This document shows, piece by piece, positions 1-8,332 of a stretch of DNA of 40,658 bases. A program made the position numbers and the translations under genes. Location of the stretch: NCBI GenBank assembly GCA_947259105.1, contig CAMYKU010000031.1, forward strand, positions 38,157-78,814, given 5' to 3'. Positions within the stretch are counted from its first letter, which is position 1; every line of letters starts with the position of its first letter. Under the pieces are notes generated by a model that made no database searches, was not told where the DNA came from, and saw only the letters and a program-made list of their open reading frames with translations. The DNA is from an uncultured Alphaproteobacteria bacterium (lineage in GTDB: Bacteria > Pseudomonadota > Alphaproteobacteria > UBA8366 > JADFVY01).

Positions 1-1355
1 GTGTGCCCCTTGATCATGTTGACTGCCGAATCCTCCGGCACGAGCAGCGCCGCCTTGTCGATCTGGTCAGGCCGCACGCCGGCGTTCGCCATCCGCACGG
101 CGAGGGTCGGATGGGTATCGGTGGGATGCACGATCTGCTCGTCGAGCACCGACTTCATGATCTCCTCGAGGCTTTCATGCTCGACGTCGTAGCGGGCGAA
201 GCCCTGGAACACATGGCTCAGGTTGCGCGTGAATTTTCCTTGTGAGAGACGTGCGGCGTTGTGCTCGAGGGCGGCCCGCCACAGGCCGGAATACAGCGTC
301 ACCTTGACGAGGGATGTCGAGAGGTCCATCGGCGACGACGCGGAGATACCCGCCTTGTCCGCCACCAGCTCGCGCAGCCGGCTGATCTCCGCCTGGTTCC
401 TTGCGAACACGTCATACATGAACGAGAGCATGGAGATGGCGGGCAGCCGTGCCAGCTGCATGAGTCCGTTGCCGCCCTGCGCCACCGCGCCGATGGCGTT
501 GCCCAACCCAGCGTAGACCGGGGCGAAGCGCAGGCTGTATACGGTATCGTCGCCGCGAAAATGTCCCAGCTCATGGCCGATGATCGCCGACACCTCGCCA
601 AGCCGCATAAGGCGGCACAGCGGCGCCGACAGGTATAGCGTCTCGCCGCTCAGGCGGCGGTCCTCTCCGATGAGGTTGATGTCGCAGCTGGTGACGTAGA
701 AGGTCGGGTCGAGCCCGACGACGATATTGTCCGGGGTCTTTGCGCCCAGTGCGCCGGCAAGGTTGTCAACGAAGGCGAACAGGCCCGGCTCGTCCTCCCG
801 GCGCAGGGCCGTGCCGACGACATGGGTCTCGAGATTCTTCCCGAAACTGAAGGACACGGTGAACAGTTTCCAGGCGGCGCCGAGCGCACCCAGCCCGACG
901 AACGCGATAACGACGAAATGGACGCTGCCGAGAGCGTAGCTCTCCCAGATATAGACCGCATAGGTCAGGATCACGCCCTGAACCAGCACGGTCGCCGTCA
1001 GCACCATCAGGGACAGCCTGACCAGCGGCGGGAAGATCCGCGCAATGCGCTTCCGGTCGGATCCGGCGTACGCCGACGCCAGCCAGTAGAGCAGGGGAAT
1101 CGATACGCCGATCAGGGCCGCGGCGATGCTCGCCGGCCGCAACAGCGCGATCATCCGGAATTCGTTGCAGAAGGCCTGGATTTCGGGGCTGGCCAGGGCT
1201 TCGGCGTTCGAACAGATAACTGCGTAGGGCGGAAGCTGGTCGGCCGCCAGCTGCGCGTTCAGATCGCCCATGATCCAGTGGCCGATGCCGTAACTGAACG
1301 CGGGAATGATCGCCGCTATCAGCAATACCTTGATCAATCCGGCCGTGAGTCGCAT
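1..1355 (-). CDS. M48 family membrane metalloprotease (3' end outside window)
   Basis: The reading frame is open from an ATG at 1355 to the window edge, so the C-terminus is missing. The N-terminal 200 residues or so contain several hydrophobic segments, near residues 4-20, 75-90, 105-125 and 135-155, which suggests a membrane-anchored protein. The zinc-binding motif HELGH lies at about residues 261-265, encoded at 561-575. A downstream glutamate-containing segment (SRLRELVADKAG) fits the third zinc ligand of M48/Ste24/HtpX-like peptidases. The family degrades or processes membrane and envelope proteins. It sits 92 bp downstream of the oxidase gene on the same strand and could be read through from that operon. 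Family assignment is firm; the substrate is unknown. Confidence 0.85.
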   Translation of the reverse strand, partial: MRLTAGLIKVLLIAAIIPAFSYGIGHWIMGDLNAQLAADQLPPYAVICSNAEALASPEIQAFCNEFRMIALLRPASIAAALIGVSIPLLYWLASAYAGSDRKRIARIFPPLVRLSLMVLTATVLVQGVILTYAVYIWESYALGSVHFVVIAFVGLGALGAAWKLFTVSFSFGKNLETHVVGTALRREDEPGLFAFVDNLAGALGAKTPDNIVVGLDPTFYVTSCDINLIGEDRRLSGETLYLSAPLCRLMRLGEVSAIIGHELGHFRGDDTVYSLRFAPVYAGLGNAIGAVAQGGNGLMQLARLPAISMLSFMYDVFARNQAEISRLRELVADKAGISASSPMDLSTSLVKVTLYSGLWRAALEHNAARLSQGKFTRNLSHVFQGFARYDVEHESLEEIMKSVLDEQIVHPTDTHPTLAVRMANAGVRPDQIDKAALLVPEDSAVNMIKGH

Positions 1356-1447
1356 TTCGGGTCTCCGCTGTTGCCCGTCCGCCGCAACTAAAGCGTACAA
1401 AACCTAATTTTATGCTAAGCCCCGCCGCGTGCGTGCTGACCGCGACG

Positions 1448-2752
1448 TCAGCCGGTCCGGGACCTCAGGCGCTCCAGCGGGATCACGATATTGGCGGCGG
1501 CCCACTGGCCGAGGCGATTGAAACGCGCACGGGGCAGGGGGGTGAGCGGAAAGGCCATGGAGTCGCGGTTGCCGCTGGTCAGGAACAGCGCGATCTCCCG
1601 TCCCATTGCGGTTGCCGTCGGAACGCCCCTTCCGGAAAACCCGACCGCCGCGTAAAGGCCCGGCGCCAGTTCGTGGATGCCGGGCAGCTTGTGCGGCGAA
1701 TGGTCGATCCAGCCGCCCCAGTAATGCGTGAACGCGATCGGCCCGAGATAGGGAAACGCCCCGTTCATGCGGCGGCCGAGCCAGGAAGCGGCACGGTCGC
1801 GCGTATCGTTCACGCCGAGCCCCCTTCCGCCGCCGACCACCAGACGGCCGGCGGCGTCGAAAAAGAAGAAAAAGCCAGCGCCCAGTTCGGCGAAACTGTG
1901 ACCGTTCGGCAGGATGCGGCTGTGCAGGGTCTCCGGCAGGGGCGCGGTCGCGCCGAGAACCGAGGCCACCGGGTAATAAGAACGGTCGAGGCCGGGCCAG
2001 AGCCCGCTGCGATGCGCGTTGGTCGCCAGCAGCACGGCGGCGGCACGGACGCCTCCCGTGTCCGTTGCGAGCCGCCATGCGCCGCCGTCCCTGGTGATGC
2101 CGGTGACCGCCGTGTGTCCGTGGACGGATGCGCCGGCCGACATTGCGGCGCGGGCGAGGCCACGGGCGAAATCGAGTGGCTGCAGGTTGCCGCCCTCGCG
2201 AAACAACAGGGCGGCCTCGAACCGGTCGCTGCCGACTGCCTCGGCCACCGCGTCCGCGCCTAGCAGGTCCACAGGCTTGCCGCGCCGCTGCCACTGCTCC
2301 GCCTTGGCGCGGCATGCGGCCATCGCCGCGCGATTGCCCCTGCGGACGACGCTGATGGTGCCGCTCTGCCGGGCGTCGCATGCAATGCCGTGCCTGCGAA
2401 TGAGGTCGAAAACGGACGCACCCGCGCCGGCCTGGAAATCGTTGAGCCGCTCGCCGTACGGCGGCCCGAACTTCGCGGCGATATCGTCGGGGGCGTGATA
2501 GGTCCAGTCGGGCGTGCAATGCCCGGCATTGCGGCCGGATGCGCCCCAGCCCGGCTCATGCGCCTCCAGGACGGTGACCCGGGCTCCCGTTTCGGCAAGA
2601 TGCAGCGCCGTCGAAAGGCCGCAATAACCCCCGCCGACAACGGCGACGTCCGTCGTCGTGTCCCCGTCCAGCGGCGGCGTATCGGGCGCCGGCCGTGCCG
2701 TGGCCGACCACAGCGAGTCGCCCAGCGGCGTCCAGGTCAGCGCGCTTGCCAC
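1448..2752 (-). CDS. FAD-dependent amine/amino-acid oxidase (DAO family, PuuB-like)
   Basis: The 434-residue protein begins with a dinucleotide-binding motif (VAVVGGGYCGLSTALHLAE, about residues 37-55), followed by a glutamate in VLEAHEPGWGASGRNAG typical of DAO-fold oxidases. The overall pattern resembles gamma-glutamylputrescine oxidase/glycine oxidase-like enzymes, including the late WGGWIDHSPHKLPGIHE and GFSGRGVPTATAMG blocks that close the FAD site. Such enzymes oxidise primary or secondary amines with release of H2O2. It starts 6 bp after the MetY stop, so it is the fourth gene of the minus-strand operon that begins at 5359. The substrate cannot be read from sequence; demethylation of sarcosine-like compounds is an alternative. 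Confidence 0.85.
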   Translation of the reverse strand: MASALTWTPLGDSLWSATARPAPDTPPLDGDTTTDVAVVGGGYCGLSTALHLAETGARVTVLEAHEPGWGASGRNAGHCTPDWTYHAPDDIAAKFGPPYGERLNDFQAGAGASVFDLIRRHGIACDARQSGTISVVRRGNRAAMAACRAKAEQWQRRGKPVDLLGADAVAEAVGSDRFEAALLFREGGNLQPLDFARGLARAAMSAGASVHGHTAVTGITRDGGAWRLATDTGGVRAAAVLLATNAHRSGLWPGLDRSYYPVASVLGATAPLPETLHSRILPNGHSFAELGAGFFFFFDAAGRLVVGGGRGLGVNDTRDRAASWLGRRMNGAFPYLGPIAFTHYWGGWIDHSPHKLPGIHELAPGLYAAVGFSGRGVPTATAMGREIALFLTSGNRDSMAFPLTPLPRARFNRLGQWAAANIVIPLERLRSRTG

Positions 2753-2758
2753 GGCACA

Positions 2759-4048
2759 CTACCCGGCGGCGCGCGCCATGGCCTGGTCGAGGTCTGCGAT
2801 GATGTCGTCGACGCTCTCGATGCCGATCGACAGCCGCACCACGTCGGGGCCGGCGCCGGCGGTCGCAAGCTGTTCTTCGGTCAGCTGGCGGTGCGTCGTC
2901 GACGCGGGATGCAGGATCAGCGACCGCGTATCGCCGATATTGGCGAGGTGGCTGATCAGTTCGACCCCCTCGACCAGGGCGACCCCGGCCTCGAAACCGC
3001 CTTTCAGTCCGAAGGTGAACACCGAACCCGCGCCCCTGGGCAGATATTTCTGCTGCAGCGCACGGTAGGGGCTCGACTCCAGGCCGGCATAGGAGACCCA
3101 GCCGACCGCGGGGTGCGACTCGAGCCACCGGGCGACGGTCAGCGCATTTTCCGACTGGCGCGCCACGCGCAGCGGCAGGGTCTCGACTCCCAGCAGGGTC
3201 AGCCACGCGTTGAACGGCGACTGGCAGGCGCCGAGGTCCCGCAGCGTCACCGCGTGGCCGTATATGGTGAAGGCAAGATCCCCGAACGTCTCGGCGAACG
3301 TCAGGCCGTGATAGCCGGGTTCGGGCCGGGACAGGCTGGGGAACTTGTCGTTCTGCATCCAGTCGAACTGGCCGGAATCGACCACGATGCCGCCGATGGC
3401 GGTGCCGTTGCCGGACAGGTATTTGGTCGTGGAATGCACGACGAGGTCCGCGCCGAATTCCATCGGCCGGCTGAGGTACGGCGTCGCGAGCGTGTTGTCG
3501 ACGATCAGCGGGATGCCCGCGTCATGCGCGATCGCCGCCAGTGGTTCTATGTCGACGACGACACCGCCCGGATTGGCGAGATTCTCGACGAACAGCGCCT
3601 TGGTCTTCGGCCCGATCGCGCTGCGGAAATTCTCCGGATCGCCGGGATCGACGAAAGACGTGTGCCATCCGAATTTCTCGATCGCGTGGCCGAACTGGTT
3701 GATCGACCCGCCGTAGAGCTTGTTGGACGCCACGAAATCGTCGCCGGGCGACATCAGCGCGAACAGCGCCAAAATCTGCGCCGCATGGCCGGAGGACGTG
3801 GCGACGGCCCCGCGGCCGCCCTCGAGCGCCGCCACGCGCTCTTCGAGGACCGACACCGTCGGGTTGGTCAGGCGCGAATAGATGAATCCCGGCGTCTGGA
3901 GGTTGAACAGCGACGCGGCGTGGTCGACATCGTCGAAGACGTAAGATGTCGTCTGGTAAATCGGCGTCATGCGCGCGCCGGTGACCGGGTCCGGTCCGGC
4001 GCCGGCATGGACGGACAGGGTCTCGAAACCGGGTTCCTTCTCGGGCAT
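2759..4048 (-). CDS. O-acetylhomoserine sulfhydrylase / PLP-dependent Cys/Met metabolism enzyme
   Basis: The 429-residue protein is a fold-type I PLP enzyme of the Cys/Met metabolism family. The N-terminal ETLSVHAG and PIYQTTSYVFDD blocks are typical of MetY (O-acetylhomoserine aminocarboxypropyltransferase). The PLP lysine is about K209 in HSTTKYLSGNG. The C-terminal SIGIESVDDIIADLDQA is also characteristic. It would make homocysteine from O-acetylhomoserine and sulfide. The start at 4048 (MPEKEPGFETLS) lies 4 bp past the stop of the CoA-binding gene; a longer frame to 4108 would overlap that gene and is not preferred. Expected family length is 420-430 residues, which matches. Confusion with cystathionine gamma-synthase or methionine gamma-lyase is possible but less likely given the start block. 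Confidence 0.9.
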   Translation of the reverse strand: MPEKEPGFETLSVHAGAGPDPVTGARMTPIYQTTSYVFDDVDHAASLFNLQTPGFIYSRLTNPTVSVLEERVAALEGGRGAVATSSGHAAQILALFALMSPGDDFVASNKLYGGSINQFGHAIEKFGWHTSFVDPGDPENFRSAIGPKTKALFVENLANPGGVVVDIEPLAAIAHDAGIPLIVDNTLATPYLSRPMEFGADLVVHSTTKYLSGNGTAIGGIVVDSGQFDWMQNDKFPSLSRPEPGYHGLTFAETFGDLAFTIYGHAVTLRDLGACQSPFNAWLTLLGVETLPLRVARQSENALTVARWLESHPAVGWVSYAGLESSPYRALQQKYLPRGAGSVFTFGLKGGFEAGVALVEGVELISHLANIGDTRSLILHPASTTHRQLTEEQLATAGAGPDVVRLSIGIESVDDIIADLDQAMARAAG

Positions 4049-4052
4049 CGGC

Positions 4053-4553
4053 TCAGACCTTCCGGCGTTTGCTGGAGATGACCCGGGAATTGATTCCGCC
4101 CCAGCCAAGCTCGCCGCACAGCCGCGCGTATTCGATCTTCGGGCACCGGTTCATGACGACCTTGAGACCCGCGGCCTCGGCGATCCCGGCGGCTTCGTCG
4201 TTGCGGATGCCAAGCTGCAGCCACAGCACCTTCGCGCCAATCCGGACCGCCTGCTCGGCGATGGCGACGCACTCCGCCGCCGGGCGGAACACGTCGACCA
4301 TGTCCGGCGGCTCGGCCAGGTCGGCCAGCGCCGCCGCCACCGGGGCGCCGAGGATCTCCTTGCCAACCGCCGTGGGGTTGACCGGAATCACGCTGTATCC
4401 CTTGCGGCACAGATATTTCATGACGAAAAAGCTGGGCCGATTCCAGTTGGTGCTGGCGCCGACCATGGCGACGGTCCGCACGCTGCCCAGGATTTCGCGG
4501 AGATAGTCGTCGCTGTAGTTGTCGTGATCGACGGTGTGATGAACATCGTGCAT
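4053..4553 (-). CDS. CoA-binding domain protein (YccU-like)
   Basis: This 166-residue protein is a single Rossmann-like CoA-binding domain. It shows VAMVGASTNWNRPSFFVMKY near residues 28-47 and VIPVNPTAVGKEILG soon after, a pattern shared with YccU and with the CoA-binding module of acyl-CoA synthetases. There is no catalytic ligase domain, so it is probably a CoA-dependent accessory or sensor protein rather than an enzyme. Its ATG overlaps the TAA stop of the upstream hydratase gene by one base (TAATG), and the sulfhydrylase begins 4 bp downstream, so the three are translationally coupled. The cellular role of the family is not known. Confidence 0.85.
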   Translation of the reverse strand: MHDVHHTVDHDNYSDDYLREILGSVRTVAMVGASTNWNRPSFFVMKYLCRKGYSVIPVNPTAVGKEILGAPVAAALADLAEPPDMVDVFRPAAECVAIAEQAVRIGAKVLWLQLGIRNDEAAGIAEAAGLKVVMNRCPKIEYARLCGELGWGGINSRVISSKRRKV

Positions 4554-5359
4554 TATTCGCTCCGCCAGACGGGTTTGCGCTTTTCGATGAAGGCGTCGAT
4601 GCCCTCGGCGGCGTCGCGCGCCAGCATATTGCGGGTCATGGTCTCGTTGGCGAAATCGTAGGCTTCGCCGAGTTCGAGTTCGACCTGCCGGTAGAATGCC
4701 TCCTTGCCGATGGCCAGTGTAAGCGGCGACCTGGCGACGATCTTCGCCGCCATATCGGCCACGGCGTCATCCAGTTCATCGCCGGGCACGGCACGGTTGA
4801 TCAGGCCCAGCTCGACCGCGCGAGCGGCCGGCACCATTTCGCCCAGCAGCAGCATTTCCATCGCCGCCTTGCGGCCGACGTTGCGGCTCAACGCGACCAT
4901 CGGGGTCGAACAGAACAGGCCGATATTGACGCCCGGCGTGGCAAACCGGGCCTCGGTCTCGGCGACCGCCAGGTCGCAGGTGGCGACGAGCTGGCAGCCG
5001 GCCGCCGTCGCAATGCCGCGGACGCGCGCGATCACCGGCTTCGGCAGGGTGACGATGCTCTGCATCATGCGCGAGCAGGCGGCGAACGTCTTCTCGTAGA
5101 ACGTCCGGTGCGGGTTCGCCCGCAGTTCCTTCAGGTCATGGCCGGCGCAGAAACCGGCTCCGGCGCCGGCGATCACCACGACCTTGACGCCGGGGTCGTC
5201 GCTTATGGCGTCGAGCTCGCCCTGGACCGCCGCCATGAGGTCCAGCGACAGGGCATTGTACTGGTGCGGCCGGTTCAGGGTCAGCCGGGCGACGCCGTCC
5301 GAATCCTCCCGCAGCAGCAGCGGTTCGGCGGGCAGGTGCGCCTGGGTCGAAGTGGGCAT
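4553..5359 (-). CDS. Enoyl-CoA hydratase/isomerase family protein (ECHDC3-like)
   Basis: The 268-residue product is a crotonase-fold protein. GAGAGFCAGHDLKELRA forms the first oxyanion-hole block and GIATAAGCQLVATCDLAVA the second. The C-terminal part (ARDAAEGIDAFIEKRKPVW) is the usual crotonase end. The start at 5359 is chosen because GGAAGGAATT precedes the ATG at good spacing; the longer frame to 5512 has no such site. The glutamates that activate water in true hydratases appear replaced: Q follows the AAGC segment and G stands in ATPGVNIGL where PE is usual. This is typical of the ECHDC3-type subgroup, whose reaction is uncertain. It is the first gene of the four-gene minus-strand operon. 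Confidence 0.85.
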   Translation of the reverse strand: MPTSTQAHLPAEPLLLREDSDGVARLTLNRPHQYNALSLDLMAAVQGELDAISDDPGVKVVVIAGAGAGFCAGHDLKELRANPHRTFYEKTFAACSRMMQSIVTLPKPVIARVRGIATAAGCQLVATCDLAVAETEARFATPGVNIGLFCSTPMVALSRNVGRKAAMEMLLLGEMVPAARAVELGLINRAVPGDELDDAVADMAAKIVARSPLTLAIGKEAFYRQVELELGEAYDFANETMTRNMLARDAAEGIDAFIEKRKPVWRSE

Positions 5360-5480
5360 CGCGAATTCCTTCCGGGTGCGTCTGTTCGGGCAAGCACCGA
5401 CACCACTGTATTTATTCGCCGTTCGTGCGGCGCGATGCAAGGGATATTGGCTTCCGTCCCCGGATTGGCCATAACGATGC
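5360..5480. promoter_or_regulatory. Divergent promoter region between hydratase-like and thioesterase genes
   Basis: This 121-bp spacer separates two genes transcribed away from each other, so both promoters should lie here. The hydratase ribosome site (GGAAGGA on the minus strand) is at the left end. The middle contains an AT-rich patch (ACTGTATTTATTCG) near 5404-5418. I could not assign confident -35 and -10 boxes for either direction. Confidence 0.4.
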
Positions 5481-5945
5481 ATGATGAGCGAACCGAATCC
5501 CCATATCAGCATCGAAGCGTTCGAGGCGCTGTGCCGGCGCGAGGCGAATTTCGTCGAGCAATACGGCTTCGTGACCGAACATATCGGCTATGGCACGGCG
5601 CGCGCCCGCCTGCCATTCGACGATGCGCATATCCGGCCCGGCGGGACGGTCTCCGGCCCGGCAATGATGGCGCTCGCGGATTTCACCATGTATGCGCTGG
5701 TGCTCGGCATGATCGGCCCGGTCCCGCTCGCCGTGACGACCAGCCTCAACATCAATTTCCTGCGCAGGCCGGGCCGCGCGGACGTGCTGGCGGAGGCGCG
5801 GATCCTCAAGCTGGGCAAACGGCTGGCGGTCGGCGAGGTCAACCTCGCCTCGGCGGGCGGCGACGATCCGGTGGCCCACGTCACCGCGACCTATTCGATC
5901 CCGCCGCCGGACCAACGGAGTTATGGTCCGCCGGCGACGTCATGA
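5481..5945 (+). CDS. PaaI-family hotdog thioesterase
   Basis: The 154-residue protein has the hotdog-fold pattern of PaaI/YbgC-type thioesterases: PGGTVSGPAMMALADFTMY near residues 53-71, which carries the glycine-rich turn and the catalytic Asp region, followed by AVTTSLNINFLRRP. It would hydrolyse acyl-CoA thioesters. It starts with tandem ATG codons at 5481 and 5484 and neither has a clear ribosome site, so the first residue is uncertain. It diverges from the hydratase/CoA-binding operon, which suggests a shared acyl-CoA theme, though that link is inferred from position only. Confidence 0.85.
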   Translation: MMSEPNPHISIEAFEALCRREANFVEQYGFVTEHIGYGTARARLPFDDAHIRPGGTVSGPAMMALADFTMYALVLGMIGPVPLAVTTSLNINFLRRPGRADVLAEARILKLGKRLAVGEVNLASAGGDDPVAHVTATYSIPPPDQRSYGPPATS

Positions 5946-6007
5946 TTCTCATGCCGCTTTTTACCCGTATTCCACTCAGGTCGTTTTTTGCAGTATCCTG
6001 GCTGACG

Positions 6008-6029
6008 CGATCACGTGCGTCCGTGATCG
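6008..6029. promoter_or_regulatory. Inverted repeat upstream of the TPR gene
   Basis: CGATCACG and CGTGATCG form perfect 8-bp arms separated by 6 bp, 54 bp before the TPR start. The spacing would suit a dimeric regulator, but nothing identifies one. It could also form a weak hairpin. Confidence 0.35.
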
Positions 6030-6082
6030 GATGCATTCGCTGAGTTGGCAAAGGTGACACGTTTGTGATGGGTGCAAGAGAC

Positions 6083-6889
6083 ATGAAGATCTGGTTCGCG
6101 GGCCTGCTCTGTATTGTCATTTGGGGCGGTCCGGCCAGCGCGGACGGGCACGACGTGGATTATTACGCGCTGTCCCGTCAATTGTTCGATCAGGATAGAT
6201 ATGAGGAGGCCCTTTCCGCTGCGGAAAAGGCTGTCGTGTATTCCGAGAGGGAGTTCGGCCCCGACCACAAGAACACGGCTCTTGCACTTTATCAATACAG
6301 CAGATGCCTTTTCCTCCTGAAACGCACAGCCGAAGCCGAAAGACCCGCAACGCGTGCGCTTGGGATCGCGGAAAAGGAATGGGACGCTGACCATCTGTAT
6401 ACCGCGGCACTCGTAGAGCTGTTGGCGGGTATCTACTATGTCCAAGAGCGCGATACCGAAGCGTTACGTCTCTTTGAGCGTACTTTGGATATACGGGAGG
6501 CAGCTCTTGGCCCGGATAACCCGGACGTCGTTGCTTCCCATGACTGGCTCTTTCAGACCTACCTGAATTCCCGCCGCCTTGCAGAGGCTGGGCCATTCAT
6601 AAAGGGCTCGCTAGCACGTAGAGAGCGGGCGCTCGGTCCTGACCATCCGCTGGTTATTGATAGTCTCAACAAGCTGGGAATGGTCTACCACCATCAAGGA
6701 CGTTTCGAGAAAGCGGAGCCAATCTACGTTCGATTACTGGCGACCCAGGAAAAGACTTTGGGGCCTCAGCATGTTGATGTGGCAACAACGCTGGAGGTTT
6801 ACGGCATCCTGCTTCGGAAAACGGGCCGCAGCGCAGCCGCGGTAAAGCTGGAGGATCGTGCGGCCGAAATTCGTCAGTTGAACGAATAG
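6083..6889 (+). CDS. Exported tetratricopeptide-repeat protein (kinesin light chain-like repeats)
   Basis: The 268-residue product has a signal peptide (MKIWFAGLLCIVIWGGPASA) followed by about five TPR-like units of roughly 42 residues. Each carries the GPDHP-type turn, for example REFGPDHKNTALAL, AALGPDNPDVVAS, RALGPDHPLVIDS and KTLGPQHVDVATT. This is the repeat style of kinesin-light-chain/TPR_12 proteins, which act as protein-binding scaffolds. The start at 6083 is preferred because it opens directly on the signal peptide; in-frame GTG at 6065 and ATG at 6068 would add a few residues. Base composition is visibly lower in GC than its neighbours, which hints at acquisition from elsewhere. 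No enzymatic domain is visible. Confidence 0.8.
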   Translation: MKIWFAGLLCIVIWGGPASADGHDVDYYALSRQLFDQDRYEEALSAAEKAVVYSEREFGPDHKNTALALYQYSRCLFLLKRTAEAERPATRALGIAEKEWDADHLYTAALVELLAGIYYVQERDTEALRLFERTLDIREAALGPDNPDVVASHDWLFQTYLNSRRLAEAGPFIKGSLARRERALGPDHPLVIDSLNKLGMVYHHQGRFEKAEPIYVRLLATQEKTLGPQHVDVATTLEVYGILLRKTGRSAAAVKLEDRAAEIRQLNE

Positions 6890-6961
6890 ATCAAACAGCG
6901 GTATTATAATACCTCATAAACAATGAATTGAAATACATAACACTTTCGGCATCTTTTCCCG

Positions 6962-6989
6962 TTGACAGGGGTGTGCCGCTCCCTTAAAA
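6962..6989 (+). promoter_or_regulatory. Sigma-70 type promoter of rplM-rpsI
   Basis: TTGACA at 6962-6967 matches the -35 consensus exactly. After 16 bp comes TTAAAA at 6984-6989 as -10. It lies about 80 bp before the rplM start and just after an AT-rich stretch. The transcript would carry a GC-rich leader of about 75 nt. Confidence 0.6.
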
Positions 6990-7070
6990 GAACGCCGCGA
7001 ACGGGCAGGCCCGCGGGGCCCACTGTTGTCTACAATTGTTTCCGATGACCGGAGTTTGAGGGGGACGACC

Positions 7071-7559
7071 ATGCTGAACGGCATGAAGACCTATACGATG
7101 AAGCCGGCCGAGGTCGAGAAGGCGTGGCACGTCATCGACGCCGACGGGCTGGTTCTCGGCCGCATGGCGACGATCATCGCCAACATTCTTCGCGGCAAGC
7201 ACAAGCCCGGCTACACGCCCAACGTGGATTGCGGCGACCACGTGATCGTCATCAATGCCGAAAAAATCCGTCTGACCGGCAACAAGCTGACGGACAAGGT
7301 CTACCACTGGCACACCGGCCATCCCGGCGGCATCAAGGAGCGCACGGCGGACAAGATCCTCGCCGGCAAACATCCCGAGCGGGTCGTCCTCAAGGCCGTG
7401 GAGCGCATGGTTCCGCGCGGGCCGCTCGGCCGCCAGCAGATGAAGAACCTGCGGGTCTACGCCGGCACGGCGCATCCGCATGAGGCGCAGCAACCGGCGC
7501 CGCTGGACGTGGCCGCGATGAACCCCAAGAACACAAGAGGATCGGGTAAGGATGGCTGA
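7071..7559 (+). CDS. rplM: 50S ribosomal protein L13
   Basis: The 162-residue product is L13: [16 protein letters not shown] near the N-terminus, [18 protein letters not shown], then [12 protein letters not shown] and the conserved [18 protein letters not shown]. It is an early-assembling 50S protein that binds 23S rRNA. The ATG at 7071 is chosen because GAGGGGG precedes it; the next ATG at 7083 has no ribosome site. The last codons overlap rpsI by 8 bp (rpsI ATG at 7552, stop of rplM at 7557), the usual coupled rplM-rpsI arrangement. Confidence 0.97.
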   Translation: MLNGMKTYTMKPAEVEKAWHVIDADGLVLGRMATIIANILRGKHKPGYTPNVDCGDHVIVINAEKIRLTGNKLTDKVYHWHTGHPGGIKERTADKILAGKHPERVVLKAVERMVPRGPLGRQQMKNLRVYAGTAHPHEAQQPAPLDVAAMNPKNTRGSGKDG

Positions 7560-8046
7560 AGAACAGAACGAACCCCAGACCGTCACGGATCTGGCCGATC
7601 TCGGCGCCGCGACCGGCGTGGCCGAGCCGGCGCCGCTACCAGAAAAGAAGGTCGACGCGCAGGGTCGCGCCTATGCCACGGGCAAGCGCAAGAACGCCGT
7701 CGCCCGGGTGTGGATCAAGCCGGGCGGTGGCAAGATCGTCGTGAACGATCGCGAAGTCGCCGTCTATTTCGCGCGGCCGACCCAGCAGATGGTCATCAAC
7801 CAGCCCTTCGAGGCAGCCAACCGCAGCGACCAGTACGACGTTATATGCACTGTCAAGGGCGGCGGCCTGTCGGGTCAGGCCGGCGCCGTGCGGCACGGTA
7901 TCAGCCGGGCGCTGACCCATTTCGAGCCGGAGCTTCGGGGCGTACTCAAGGCCGGCGGGTTCCTGACCCGCGACGCCCGTGTCGTGGAGCGCAAGAAATA
8001 CGGCCGCGCCAAGGCGCGCAAGAGCTTCCAGTTCTCGAAGCGTTAA
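7552..8046 (+). CDS. rpsI: 30S ribosomal protein S9
   Basis: The 164-residue product ends with the diagnostic S9 tail ([17 protein letters not shown]), which reaches into the ribosomal P site, and contains [18 protein letters not shown] and [20 protein letters not shown]. It carries an N-terminal extension of about 35 acidic and Ala/Pro-rich residues before the S9 core, common in alphaproteobacteria. It overlaps rplM by 8 bp and is followed by a strong terminator. In many alphaproteobacteria argC follows directly; here about 9.8 kb separates them. Confidence 0.97.
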   Translation: MAEEQNEPQTVTDLADLGAATGVAEPAPLPEKKVDAQGRAYATGKRKNAVARVWIKPGGGKIVVNDREVAVYFARPTQQMVINQPFEAANRSDQYDVICTVKGGGLSGQAGAVRHGISRALTHFEPELRGVLKAGGFLTRDARVVERKKYGRAKARKSFQFSKR

Positions 8047-8075
8047 CCCGAAAGACGTCGATTATGCGAACCAAG

Positions 8076-8102
8076 GGCTTGCCGGAAACGGCAGGCCTTT
8101 TT
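8076..8102 (+). terminator. Rho-independent terminator of rplM-rpsI
   Basis: GGCTTGCCG, loop GAAA, then CGGCAGGCC form a 9-bp stem with one G-T pair, followed by five T. It lies 30 bp after the rpsI stop and should end the ribosomal transcript before the signalling genes. Confidence 0.85.
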
Positions 8103-8332
8103 CGCATTCACCGATCATTTACACAATCCCGATACGATCGTTGCCAGGACTCGGCGCCTTTCACACCATCCGTTCCGGAGCAGGGTCCCGCGGTGTGTTC
8201 CCTGGCTGCGGGAGCGGCGGGACATCGTGACAGGGGTATTCGACGGAAGGCAGGCGACGAGGCACAGGTTTGGCCCGGTAGGCCAGTCCTGACGAATGGG
8301 TTTTTTTCGGGATCCAGGCTGGGCAGTTCGAC

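Noticed and set aside
2390..4081. Open frame of 563 codons on the plus strand over the oxidase and sulfhydrylase genes
   Set aside because: It is rich in Arg, Gly and His with no motif, while the minus strand encodes two well-known enzymes.
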